From an uncultured Eubacteriales bacterium (GTDB lineage: Bacteria > Bacillota > Clostridia > Oscillospirales > Acutalibacteraceae): a stretch of DNA of 35,756 nt. How positions within the stretch are numbered: position 1 is the stretch's first letter; the number at the start of each line of letters is the position of its first letter. Below the pieces are notes generated by a model. It was not told the origin of the DNA. It made no database searches and saw only the letters and a list, made by a program, of their open reading frames with translations. The stretch spans positions 1-35,756 of the forward strand of contig CAKUMQ010000026.1 of NCBI GenBank assembly GCA_934667845.1, read 5' to 3'. Shown one piece after another: positions 1-7,906 of this stretch. Both the position numbers and the translations under genes were made by a program.

Positions 1-28
1 TCTCCCTGTTTCCCCAATTTTCGAGGAA

Positions 29-61
29 AACCCATGCTCTCGCTCCTTGAAAGCATGGGTT
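29..61. terminator. Hairpin, possible terminator
   Basis: A 10-bp perfect inverted repeat (AACCCATGCT / AGCATGGGTT) with a 13-base loop. On the minus strand it is followed by a short T run (TTTTCC). It lies just beyond the stronger hairpin at 75-110 and may be a second terminator for the gene ending at 121, or the terminator of a gene outside the window. Confidence 0.4.
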
Positions 62-74
62 CTTTGACAGGCTG

Positions 75-110
75 AAACGCGCAGACCCGAAAACGGGTCT
101 GCGCGTTTTT
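75..110. terminator. Rho-independent terminator, probably bidirectional
   Basis: Perfect 15-bp arms at 75-89 and 94-108 with an AAAA loop, ending in TTTTT on the plus strand and TTT on the minus strand. It lies 11 bases past the stop codon of the minus-strand gene at 121-2055. The core (CGCAGACCCG) is of the same type as the half-terminators that flank the island at 28.1 and 33.95 kb. Confidence 0.75.
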
Positions 111-120
111 CGTCACGGTA

Positions 121-2055
121 TCAGAAAATATCCCGGCACAGATGAATATAGACAGCACCCATGACCGAACGGTTCTGAAAGCTCTGCATCCGGGCAGTCT
201 TGGCGTCAAACCAGTCGGTAAGCGGCACGCGGTCGGGCGTTTCGCTGATCATCCGGCACAGGCAGTCAAAAATGCTGTCGGCATAGTCCCTGTCATCGGT
301 CATTGCCGTCGTCCAAACCAGCCAGTCAAACTTCGTATACGTCGCGCGGTTATCCAGCGGCACGCCGTACCGCTCCCTATGCCGTTTATACATGGCGATC
401 TCCCGCCGGTAAACCGATTCGTCAAACAGGCCGAGCCCCAGGATCTTATCCCAGACCATATTGTATTTGAGGCTCCATGTGTCCTCGCGATCAAACGTCA
501 GGCGCGTTCCCTGCGCATTCGATGCCTCGCGCACCCATCGTTTTGCCATATCGGCAGCCGCCGCCGTATAGCGCTCCTCCGAAAACAGTCTTCCGTATGC
601 CGCCAGCGCCACAATGGCTTTCACGCTGAGATTGCAGTTATGGGAAAGGTGCCCCGCAAAATCATCGGTACAGAGCTGTTCGTCCGGGTCGTATCCGTTT
701 TTCAGCAGATAATCCGCCCACTTTTTCAGGAGGTCGTGATACGCTTCGGCAAATGCCGTGCTGTGCTCCGCGCGGCACACTGCCGCCACCGTGATCAGCA
801 TATTGCCGCATTCCTCGACCGGCATGCCGCCGCTGCCGTACACATTGCCGCGGCAGATCGGATAGGTACCGCAGTCGTGCGGCGTATACTCCGCCGTCCA
901 TTCCGGCTGCAGCGCCTGCCTGAGGATCGGGCGCAACATGCCCTTCACCAGCTCTGGCGCATAGCGCAGAAACAGAAAGACCGACGGATAGGTGATGTCC
1001 ATCGTCCCGATGCAGCCGTTGCTGTAGCATTCCTTTGACAGAAAGACCATATCGCCGTTTTCGTCCGCAATCAGCTTGTGCGCCGCGATCGTCTGCCGGT
1101 AGACAAGCGCACAGATCCGGGCATATTTTTCGGACACAGCCGACGCCTCCGCCAGCAGCTCCGCCTCAAACCGTGCCGCTCTTTCCCGCACCGCGGGGTA
1201 ATCGTTTACCGCTGCCGCCAGCATGGCGTCAAAGGTCTTATACGCCGTCAGATAGTAGCCCGGCGTTTTCACTCCGTAATAGTCAATAGAGAGCACATCG
1301 TCATACGCCACGCAAAACACATCCGAAAGGCGGTCGGACACGGCAGCCAGCACCGGGTTGGCATGCCCGGTATACCACTGAAACAGGGCGTCCGCCGTGA
1401 TCGAATAGTCCGCCTCCGTGTCGGCAGGGGTCACTTCACCGCCCCAGGCAAAAGCAAGCCGCGACTTCACGGTTGACAAAACGGCGTTCGGATGGGAAAG
1501 ATGCACATATCCCCAGTCGATCAGCACATCGTCCCCTTTTTTGTTCAGCGGAAGCTGCTCACTGTTCCCCGCATAAACGGAAAGTGCGCCTTTGCCGAGC
1601 CGAATCTTTTGATCCGGCGAATTGATGCAGCATTCCGCCAGAATATCCACATAGACCGTGACCTCGTGGGGCTTCCCGTCCAGAATATCCACGGTATACG
1701 CTATATAGGACGCGGGGCGCGACATTACCGCCGGATCATCCGGCAGCAGAGGGGTGAAAAAGGTGACCGTGAGCCTGACCTGCTCATTTTGAAACACATA
1801 CACAGAGCTCAGCGGCTGCACCGACACGCTGACCTGCGGAATACACTCCGGCTCGGGCGCATAGCGCTCCGAAAACGGGTTGCAGCGTCCCATAAACCGA
1901 TAGGTCCGCCCGTCTATGCGGATCATACCCGCCATGCTGTTGCGCCGTCCCGTCCAGTGGCGCGTGCTGTCGTCATACAGACAATGCGAAAATGACCAGA
2001 TGCTGAAATACGGATCGACCGTGATCAGGGGGATCGCCGTCGGTTTCCATTCCAT
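121..2055 (-). CDS. GtaA-like protein (DUF4964/DUF5127/DUF4965 family)
   Basis: A protein of 644 residues. The N-terminus (PLITVDPYFSIWSF, then DDSTRHWTG) matches the DUF4964/GtaA N-terminal type. The second half (SKECYSNGCIGTMDITYPS, HDCGTYP, GMPVEECGNMLI) is the signature of the glutaminase A six-hairpin domain (DUF4965). The fungal founder was called a glutaminase, but bacterial members sit in sugar-use loci and their substrate is unknown. The ATG at 2055 is chosen because GGAGG lies 8 bases upstream; the open frame upstream has no ribosome site. No signal peptide is seen, so the protein is probably cytoplasmic. It follows the Gfo/Idh/MocA gene after 102 bases and is probably co-transcribed with it. 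The family call is firm and the activity is not. Confidence 0.85.
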   Translation of the reverse strand: MEWKPTAIPLITVDPYFSIWSFSHCLYDDSTRHWTGRRNSMAGMIRIDGRTYRFMGRCNPFSERYAPEPECIPQVSVSVQPLSSVYVFQNEQVRLTVTFFTPLLPDDPAVMSRPASYIAYTVDILDGKPHEVTVYVDILAECCINSPDQKIRLGKGALSVYAGNSEQLPLNKKGDDVLIDWGYVHLSHPNAVLSTVKSRLAFAWGGEVTPADTEADYSITADALFQWYTGHANPVLAAVSDRLSDVFCVAYDDVLSIDYYGVKTPGYYLTAYKTFDAMLAAAVNDYPAVRERAARFEAELLAEASAVSEKYARICALVYRQTIAAHKLIADENGDMVFLSKECYSNGCIGTMDITYPSVFLFLRYAPELVKGMLRPILRQALQPEWTAEYTPHDCGTYPICRGNVYGSGGMPVEECGNMLITVAAVCRAEHSTAFAEAYHDLLKKWADYLLKNGYDPDEQLCTDDFAGHLSHNCNLSVKAIVALAAYGRLFSEERYTAAAADMAKRWVREASNAQGTRLTFDREDTWSLKYNMVWDKILGLGLFDESVYRREIAMYKRHRERYGVPLDNRATYTKFDWLVWTTAMTDDRDYADSIFDCLCRMISETPDRVPLTDWFDAKTARMQSFQNRSVMGAVYIHLCRDIF

Positions 2056-2120
2056 GGTTTCTTCCCTCCGTTTATTAAATACCGCCAGCCATGCCGGGCT
2101 GCCCTTGCCGGAAGACCTGC

Positions 2121-2147
2121 GGCCGCAAAACGCACGGTTTTGCAGCC
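2121..2147. other. Intergenic hairpin
   Basis: Arms GGC-x-GCAAAAC (2121-2131) and GTTTTGC-x-GCC (2137-2147) with a 5-base loop and one mismatch. It lies in the 102-base gap between two minus-strand genes. There is no T run on either side, so an mRNA processing or stabilising element is more likely than a terminator. Confidence 0.3.
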
Positions 2148-2157
2148 GCACAGCCGT

Positions 2158-3444
2158 TTATTCCTCGGACAGCGATTCAAAATCTTTCTTGTCCGCTTCT
2201 TTTCCGGCAAGCCAGTATTCCCGCACCTTGTCATACACCTTGTCCGGGATCTCCGGCTCGCCCCATGAGGAACGGGGCAGGAGCTGATCTCCCGCCACCT
2301 CGGGGGTCGTGCAGGCATTGTCGTTTCTCCACGCGTCACGCTGAGCCGGATCGCGGAAATCCGGCACGTCGTACGGCTTGTTGCCGTCCAGAACGGAGCG
2401 GTACGCCAGCAGTCCGCACATACCCATATCGACCGCCTGATACACGTCTATGCTCCACTTGCCCTCTTCATTTCCCAGAATCTTTTCAATGAAGAAATGC
2501 GTGGCATAAAAGTCGCTTCCGCCGTGGGAGACGATCTTCTTCGCCTTTTCCGAGGCAATGGTCTGCTCCGGATCATACTGATCCCACGGACCGCCGCAGA
2601 GGTGATCCTCTGCCTCCTGATACACGTTCAGCTTTTTCAGCGGCGAAAGCCGTCCGGTCTCCATCATGCCCTTCTGTCCATAGACGATATAGTTGATGCT
2701 GTCGGGCTGACGCTTCAGATCGCCGTGGATGCTCTTGAATACTGCGCCGTTATCCATCACGACCATCTCCACACCGGTGCCCTTGTAGGCACCCAGGTTT
2801 TTAAACCACTTGGCGGGCGCGGTCTCAAACCCGACCACCCGCACCGGGCGGCGTCCCGTAATGGTCATCATGGGTCCCAAGCTGTGCGTGCAGTAAAACG
2901 TCGGGGATGTGCGGTTTCTCCAGTGGTGACGGTCTCCGTAGGTGATGGAGGGCCAGATCAGCGAACAGTCGTGGATATATTCGCCCTCGGCATACATGAC
3001 CTCGCCGATGTCGCCGTTCTGATAGCGGCGCCACATCTCAAAGGTGTGATCCATATAGCAGTAATTCTCGGCATAGGCGTACACCTTGCCGCTCTTTTCG
3101 ACCGCCTCGATCAGCGCCACCGCCTGTGCCGGCGTCTCGGCGGGCAGCACCTCGCTCAAAACATGCATGCCGCGCTCCAGGCAGCGGATGGCAAAGGGCG
3201 CATGCTCAGTTGCGTAATTCGCCAGCACGACCGCATCCATATCATGCTCGATAAAGTCGTCGAAATTCTCGTAGCACGCCACTGACATGCCGACCTCATC
3301 CGCCTGTTTCTTTACCCCCTCCAGGATCTCCGGGTATTTGTCACATACCGCCACCAATTCAGCGTCGTCATGATCCAAAAGCACCTTGATCATGGTTCCG
3401 CCGCGATAGCCGCCGAACACACCGATTTTCAATTTCTTCCGCAT
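2158..3444 (-). CDS. Gfo/Idh/MocA family protein, GH109-like
   Basis: A protein of 428 residues with an N-terminal NAD-binding Rossmann fold (IGVFGGYRGG at 7-16) and the Gfo/Idh/MocA C-terminal domain. Ordinary members carry an EKP motif whose lysine is catalytic; here the site reads EVLPAE (98-103), without the lysine. Together with ENYCYM (126-131), AEGEYIHD and THSLGP (186-191), this resembles GH109, the NAD-dependent glycosidases, more than sugar dehydrogenases. GH109 proteins are usually about 440-470 residues and exported; this one has no signal peptide. The ATG at 3444 follows AAGGAG by 8-9 bases; an in-frame TTG two codons upstream is less likely. It is divergent from the AraC-family gene, and the two probably form a regulator/target pair. 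The substrate is unknown. Confidence 0.85.
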   Translation of the reverse strand: MRKKLKIGVFGGYRGGTMIKVLLDHDDAELVAVCDKYPEILEGVKKQADEVGMSVACYENFDDFIEHDMDAVVLANYATEHAPFAIRCLERGMHVLSEVLPAETPAQAVALIEAVEKSGKVYAYAENYCYMDHTFEMWRRYQNGDIGEVMYAEGEYIHDCSLIWPSITYGDRHHWRNRTSPTFYCTHSLGPMMTITGRRPVRVVGFETAPAKWFKNLGAYKGTGVEMVVMDNGAVFKSIHGDLKRQPDSINYIVYGQKGMMETGRLSPLKKLNVYQEAEDHLCGGPWDQYDPEQTIASEKAKKIVSHGGSDFYATHFFIEKILGNEEGKWSIDVYQAVDMGMCGLLAYRSVLDGNKPYDVPDFRDPAQRDAWRNDNACTTPEVAGDQLLPRSSWGEPEIPDKVYDKVREYWLAGKEADKKDFESLSEE

Positions 3445-3516
3445 AGCCAACTCTCCTTAAATAATGATCTATGAAAAAGCACAGACAACCGTTCCGTGCT
3501 GTTTTCCACACAGTGG

Positions 3517-3545
3517 TTGCTTTTTTTCGCCCGATATAGTATACT
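3517..3545 (+). promoter_or_regulatory. Sigma-A-type promoter of the AraC-family gene
   Basis: TTGCTT (3517-3522), a 17-base spacer, then TATACT (3540-3545). Transcription would start near 3552, giving a leader of about 25 bases with AAGGAGG before the ATG at 3576. Confidence 0.55.
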
Positions 3546-3561
3546 GTGTATACAAAAGCAA
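3533..3561 (-). promoter_or_regulatory. Promoter of the Gfo/Idh/MocA gene
   Basis: On the minus strand, TTGCTT (3561-3556), a 17-base spacer, then TATATC (3538-3533). The palindrome at 3539-3553 lies inside the spacer. The -10 is not ideal, so the call is moderate. Confidence 0.4.
3539..3553. promoter_or_regulatory. Palindromic operator candidate
   Basis: GTATAC-TGT-GTATAC, a perfect 6-bp inverted repeat with a 3-base centre. It covers the -10 of the plus promoter and lies in the spacer of the minus promoter, so a bound protein could control both divergent genes. AraC proteins more often bind direct repeats, so the binder is uncertain. Confidence 0.4.
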
Positions 3562-3575
3562 AGGAGGGGGCTGCC

Positions 3576-4352
3576 ATGGAGTATCACGTCCGCTACGCCA
3601 TGCACCTGAAGCACCAGAGCATCGGCTATCTGCTGGACGCTCCGTCCGGCAACCCGTTTTACACCTTCTACCATTTTATCAACCCGGTCGACATCCGCAT
3701 CGACGGGCGCGTTCTCCACGCCATGCCCAACGCCTGCTGCCTGTTTGAGCCGGGCTATCCCATCTATATCCACGCACGGAATTTCCCGCTCCTGCACGAC
3801 TATGTCTGCTTTGATACCAGTACGCCGCTGTCGTTTGAGCTGATCAACACCGTCTTTTACACCGTCAAGCAAGAGGAGGTCAGTGCCGCGGTCGAGGACA
3901 TCCAGTATAATCTGACCGCCTATTCCCACGACGAAGGACAGTGCTCCATCCACACCAATCAGGGCATGGGCTGGCTGATCAACCTCATCACCGGCAGCCT
4001 GCAGCTTCCGCTGAGCGCCTCCTTTTCCCCGCAGAACACCCTGACACAGATCCGACAGAAGATGTATGCCTCCGTACGGGAATGGAGCGTGGAAAATATG
4101 CTCCAGGCCTCCCATCTGAGCCGCCCGATGTTCTACCGGAAATACCGGGAATGGTTTCATGTCTCGCCGAACGAGGACCGCATAAACGCCTCGCTGCTGA
4201 TGGCGGAAAATCTGCTTTTGTTCTCCGATCTCAGCATCACCGACATAGCCGAAGCCACCGGATATAACAGCGCCGATTATTTCATCCGCCGCTTCCGCAA
4301 GCGCTACGGTCTCACGCCGGGGGATTATCGGAAAACGGAACGCCCCGTCTGA
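3576..4352 (+). CDS. AraC-family transcriptional regulator
   Basis: A protein of 258 residues. Residues 1 to about 150 form a sugar-sensing cupin-type arm domain. The C-terminal part has the two helix-turn-helix motifs of the AraC family: VENMLQASHLSRPMFYRKYREW, then the conserved SITDIAEATGYNSADYFIRRFRKRYGLTPGDYR. AAGGAGG upstream of the ATG at 3576 fixes the start, shortening the longest open frame by ten codons. It is the only plus-strand gene in the carbohydrate region, lying between the divergent Gfo/Idh gene and the 3' end of the long operon. It probably senses a sugar and controls the Gfo/Idh-GtaA pair, and possibly also the long operon, whose promoter carries 21-bp direct repeats at AraC-like positions (inference). 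Confidence 0.92.
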   Translation: MEYHVRYAMHLKHQSIGYLLDAPSGNPFYTFYHFINPVDIRIDGRVLHAMPNACCLFEPGYPIYIHARNFPLLHDYVCFDTSTPLSFELINTVFYTVKQEEVSAAVEDIQYNLTAYSHDEGQCSIHTNQGMGWLINLITGSLQLPLSASFSPQNTLTQIRQKMYASVREWSVENMLQASHLSRPMFYRKYREWFHVSPNEDRINASLLMAENLLLFSDLSITDIAEATGYNSADYFIRRFRKRYGLTPGDYRKTERPV

Positions 4353-4359
4353 TCCTTCC

Positions 4360-4395
4360 GTCCCGCCGTCTGTCAACAGACGGCGGGACTTTTTT
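4360..4395 (+). terminator. Rho-independent terminator of the AraC-family gene
   Basis: Perfect 13-bp arms at 4360-4372 and 4377-4389 with a TCAA loop, followed by TTTTTT (4390-4395). The T run overlaps the last codons of the convergent gene ending at 4394. On the minus strand there is no T run, so it serves the plus-strand gene mainly. Confidence 0.9.
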
Positions 4396-5521
4396 ATTCC
4401 GCATGCAGGCGCACCCGGGCAAAGCGGATGGCGGAATAGCGCGCCGTTTCGTCGGCGCCGGGGTTGTTGACGGCATAGAGATACGCCCCGGAGGCGGAGA
4501 ACGTGAAGCCGTTGCTGTAGCCGAATTTCACATGGCCGCCGGTATAGGGGATCGGGTGCGGCGCCGTCTCCCATGTCATTCCGCCGTCACGGCTGATAAA
4601 ATAGTCCGTTCCGCCGCCGGTATGGCTGACGCCGCGGCGCATAAAGGTGGCTGACACGACCAAAATTCCCTCCGCCGTTCCCTGCGGCAGCCAGCCGCAA
4701 TAGGGGGCGGAGCCGGGCTGCTTGCCGTCTGTGCTCACCAGCGGCGTGCCGATATCCGCCGGATCGCCCCAGTCAAGCCCGTCCGCCGACGTGCGACAGT
4801 AGATCGGGTTCCCCTCGCGGCCGACCACCTCATATACCATGAAAAACCGTCCGCCGCCCATCGGCGTGACGACCGGCATGCCCGGCCGGTCCGTCTGCAC
4901 CGCCGACGCCGCCATCGTGACCGGATCGCTCCACGTCACGCCGTCGCGGGAGGTGCGCAGAACCAGCCTCTGGCTGTGCCGTTCCGCCGCCGTTTCGTCG
5001 GAATAATAGCAGATCAGCGTGCCGTCCTCCCGCAGCAGCAGAAACGGCTCGTAGACGCCGTGTCCGCCCACGCTGCCGCCCTCGGCGATGACCGCATGTC
5101 TGGCAAACGTCCGCCCGGTATCGCCGCTTTGATAAAGGACGATCGCCGTCTTTTCCCTGTCGAGGGACACCCCCGCCAAAAGCACCGTTCCCGCGGGCAG
5201 CCCGCCGAACGCGCACGGCAGCTCGTAAAGATGCGGATTCCACCTCGCCTCCAACGGCCCCGGATCCGTCACATAGCTGCGGCGTTCCCAGTGATCCCCG
5301 CGGTCGGCGCTGTAAAAGACCGGATAGCCCGGCGTTTTGCCGCTTTCCCTTTTCAGTTCCTCAAATGTGACCAGCAGCGCGCCGTTCTCCCCGCACGGCG
5401 AGTGGTTGATCTCCAGAATGCGGGCATATTCCACGCCGCTCTCCGCCCATGCGGGCTTTGCGCGGCTGATCTCCCGCAGACACTCCCTGTATCCGTACGG
5501 CAGCTCCTGCGTATGCGGCAT
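4394..5521 (-). CDS. Asp-box sialidase-fold protein (GH93-like), cytoplasmic form
   Basis: A protein of 375 residues with a six-bladed sialidase-type propeller. Asp-box repeats (S-x-D-x-G-x-x-W/F) are visible as SADRGDHW, SGDTGRTF, SRDGVTW, SADGLDW and SRDGGMTW. YEPFLLL and DRPGMPVV recall GH93 exo-arabinanases and related BNR proteins more than true sialidases; no sialidase RIP motif or arginine triad could be assigned. There is no signal peptide. The ATG at 5521 is chosen for GAGGGGGG just upstream; the ATG at 5542 has no ribosome site. It is the last gene of the long operon and a paralogue of the exported lipoprotein immediately upstream. The pair might act on the same glycan inside and outside the cell. 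The fold is secure and the activity is not. Confidence 0.8.
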   Translation of the reverse strand: MPHTQELPYGYRECLREISRAKPAWAESGVEYARILEINHSPCGENGALLVTFEELKRESGKTPGYPVFYSADRGDHWERRSYVTDPGPLEARWNPHLYELPCAFGGLPAGTVLLAGVSLDREKTAIVLYQSGDTGRTFARHAVIAEGGSVGGHGVYEPFLLLREDGTLICYYSDETAAERHSQRLVLRTSRDGVTWSDPVTMAASAVQTDRPGMPVVTPMGGGRFFMVYEVVGREGNPIYCRTSADGLDWGDPADIGTPLVSTDGKQPGSAPYCGWLPQGTAEGILVVSATFMRRGVSHTGGGTDYFISRDGGMTWETAPHPIPYTGGHVKFGYSNGFTFSASGAYLYAVNNPGADETARYSAIRFARVRLHAE

Positions 5522-5552
5522 AGTATCCCCCCTCTTTGGCATTTACCGCGTG

Positions 5553-6908
5553 TCAGTGCAGGCTGACAAGCGCAAACGTGATCTTGGAATGATCGCTCTT
5601 TAAGTCGCCGCCGGGATTATTCACAGAAAACAGGTATTCCCCGGAGGCGGAAAAAGCAAAACCGTTGCTGTAGCCGAATTTTTTCTGATCGGTATAGGGA
5701 ATCGGATGGGCGACGGTGTCAAAGCTCTCGCCGCAGTCATGACTGATGAAATAATCCGAGCCCGCGCCGGTGTGGCTGCGCCCGGCGCCCATAAACGTCC
5801 CGCTGACGATCAGCGTCCCCTGCTTTCCACCCTGCGGCGACCAGGCGCAGAAGGGCGCCGAGCCGAGCCGTTTTCCGTCGACCGACTCGATCAGCCGGCC
5901 TATATCCGCCGGATCACCCCAGTCAAGCCCGTCCGCCGACGTGCGGCAGTATATCGGGTTCCCCTCGCGGCCGACCACCTCATATACCATATAGTATCTG
6001 CCGTCGCCGAACTGCGTCACGACCGACATGCCGGGTCTGTCCGTCCGGCGCGGCGAAGCGACCGTTTCGACCGGCTCGCTCCAGGTCTTCCCGTCCCGCG
6101 TAGTGCGATAGGACAGCTTCTGGCTGTGCACCGCCGACTCGGTCTCATCCGAATAATGGCAGACCAGCGTACCGTCGCGCAGCATCACCAAAAACGGCTC
6201 ATAGATTCCCTTTCCGCCTGTCGGACCGCCGACGGCGACCGTCGACAGCTTGGTAAAGGTGCGCCCCGTGTCCTGACTCTGATAAAGCACAATGGCGGTG
6301 CGGCTGCTGCCCAGCGAGACGCCCGCCAGCAGCACCGTCCCCGCGGGCAGATCGCCCAGCGGGCGCGGCAGCTCAAACAGCTGCGGATTCCACTGGGCGG
6401 ACATTGTTCCCGGATCGGTCACAAACCCGCAGCGTTCCCAGCTTGCCCCCTTGTCCCGGCTGACGTATACCGGGAATCCGGTCGGGTCAACGATCCCGCC
6501 GTTTAATTCCTCAAAGGTGACGAGCAGCGTGCCGTTTTCCCCTGACGAGGAGTGGTTCAGCTCGATGATGCGGGTGTATTCCACGCCGCTCTCCCAGTAA
6601 TCGGCGTTTCCCGGGCTGATATCCGCAGTAAACAGCCGTTTCAGTCTGACCGGCACATTCACATCGTATACGGTCGTCGCGGCGGTCGAATTGGCAGTCG
6701 TTGCCGAAGAAGCTGCCGCCGAAGCGGTCGTTTTGTCTGCCGCCACAGACGCCGGGGGCGGCGCATCGGAGACTCCCGCGCTTTCCGCAGGCTCCTCCGT
6801 GCCGCATGCCGCAGCCAGAAGCATCCCCAGCACGGTTATCCCCACGACCATGCACCGCGCGCGTCCCGCCCGCCGCTTTTGAGCGGCAGCTGCAGAAATG
6901 TATCCCAT
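5553..6908 (-). CDS. Asp-box sialidase-fold lipoprotein (GH93-like)
   Basis: A protein of 451 residues. Residues 15-35 are a lipoprotein signal ending LLAAAC (C35), followed by an Ala/Ser/Thr-rich linker to about residue 80 and then the propeller domain, which is paralogous to the next gene. Asp boxes include SRDKGASW, SQDTGRTF, TRDGKTW, SADGLDW and SHDCGESF. The motifs YEPFLVM and DRPGMSVV are shared with the downstream copy. It is likely attached to the outer face of the membrane, acting on or binding the imported glycan. The start at 6908 has AAGGAG 7 bases upstream. It lies 11 bases after the permease gene. A 90-bp stretch is almost identical to the neighbouring paralogue. Confidence 0.82.
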   Translation of the reverse strand: MGYISAAAAQKRRAGRARCMVVGITVLGMLLAAACGTEEPAESAGVSDAPPPASVAADKTTASAAASSATTANSTAATTVYDVNVPVRLKRLFTADISPGNADYWESGVEYTRIIELNHSSSGENGTLLVTFEELNGGIVDPTGFPVYVSRDKGASWERCGFVTDPGTMSAQWNPQLFELPRPLGDLPAGTVLLAGVSLGSSRTAIVLYQSQDTGRTFTKLSTVAVGGPTGGKGIYEPFLVMLRDGTLVCHYSDETESAVHSQKLSYRTTRDGKTWSEPVETVASPRRTDRPGMSVVTQFGDGRYYMVYEVVGREGNPIYCRTSADGLDWGDPADIGRLIESVDGKRLGSAPFCAWSPQGGKQGTLIVSGTFMGAGRSHTGAGSDYFISHDCGESFDTVAHPIPYTDQKKFGYSNGFAFSASGEYLFSVNNPGGDLKSDHSKITFALVSLH

Positions 6909-6919
6909 ACCGTTTCTCC

Positions 6920-7906
6920 TTATCCCACGATCCCGGTCTTATCCACGCTCTCGGTAAAGCGGCGCTGGAACAGCATAAACACCAGCACCATCGGAAGAAT
7001 GAGCAGCACACACCCCGCCTGCAGACGGGATACCATCGCATACGGGTCGGTCGCGGCATTCGTGCCCATAGAGAGCAGCGCACTCTGCGAGCCGCCCAGC
7101 GCGACCGACAGAGTCGGCGCCTGATCGAAAAACAGCGTCCCGAGGTAATAATCGTTCCAATACCATGCCAGGGAAAACAGGACACAGGAGATAAACGCCG
7201 CCCCGGCATTCGGCGCCATGATCCGCAGAAAAGTCGGAAAAATACCGCACCCGTCTATGTATGCCGCGTCCTCCAGCTCGATCGGCATGCCGCGGAAGAA
7301 CTGGCGGAAAATATAGATGAACAGACCGGATCGGATGCCCATGCCAAATGCCGCCGGAAGATAAAAGGTCAGATGCGTGTTGAGCAGATTGACGGTAAAC
7401 GGCACCCCGGTAAACAGCCTGCCGATCTGTCCGAGGCCGAGAAAATCAAATGAATAATACTGGACAAACAGCGGGATGGCGATGCACTGCGACGGCACGA
7501 TGATCGTGAAGATGACCAGACCGAACAGAAGCGCCCGCCCTTTAAACCGGAACCGGGCGAAGCCGTACCCGATGACAGAGCAGATCCCCACGTTCAGCAC
7601 AGTGGAAATGCCGGAGATCAGTACCGTTTCCGTCAGGAGCCTGCCGTATTTCAGCGTTTCGATGACCGCCCGGTAATTATCGAGCGTCCAGTGCTTGGGG
7701 ATCCAGATCACGGTCGGGTCAAGCAGGTCGCGGGATTCGCGAAAGGACAGACTGACCATATACAGGATCGGATAGAGGATCACAAAGCACATGGCGCACA
7801 GAAAGACCGCCCGTATCACACGGAAAGCGAGCTTTCCGGACTGCCCCAGCAAAGCCCGTCTCCCCTCCCGGCTTTTCAGGTGTGAAAGAGACCTACTGCA
7901 CCGCAT
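6920..7906 (-). CDS. Sugar ABC transporter permease, MalG type (pair 2)
   Basis: A protein of 328 residues with six predicted membrane segments and the CUT1 permease EAA loop (ELEDAAYIDGCGIFPTFLRIMAPN), which docks the ATPase. The C-terminus FQRRFTESVDKTGIVG resembles the usual MalG-type ending. The start at 7906 has GGAGG 7 bases upstream and overlaps the end of the MalF-type gene by 14 bases. It pairs with the permease upstream. No ATPase gene is present in the window, so a shared MsmK/UgpC-type ATPase is likely. The substrate is probably an oligosaccharide (inference from neighbours). Confidence 0.92.
   Translation of the reverse strand: MRCSRSLSHLKSREGRRALLGQSGKLAFRVIRAVFLCAMCFVILYPILYMVSLSFRESRDLLDPTVIWIPKHWTLDNYRAVIETLKYGRLLTETVLISGISTVLNVGICSVIGYGFARFRFKGRALLFGLVIFTIIVPSQCIAIPLFVQYYSFDFLGLGQIGRLFTGVPFTVNLLNTHLTFYLPAAFGMGIRSGLFIYIFRQFFRGMPIELEDAAYIDGCGIFPTFLRIMAPNAGAAFISCVLFSLAWYWNDYYLGTLFFDQAPTLSVALGGSQSALLSMGTNAATDPYAMVSRLQAGCVLLILPMVLVFMLFQRRFTESVDKTGIVG

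Noticed and set aside
4978..5566. Long plus-strand open frames opposite the minus-strand operon genes
   Set aside because: They are Arg/His/Pro-rich antisense frames produced by GC-rich codon use, without ribosome sites or recognisable domains; the same holds for similar frames along 9563-11107, 17921-19246 and 20376-21791.
4394..6908. Calling the two Asp-box genes sialidases (nanH)
   Set aside because: Asp boxes and the propeller are present but the sialidase RIP motif and arginine triad could not be found; motifs fit GH93/BNR proteins at least as well.
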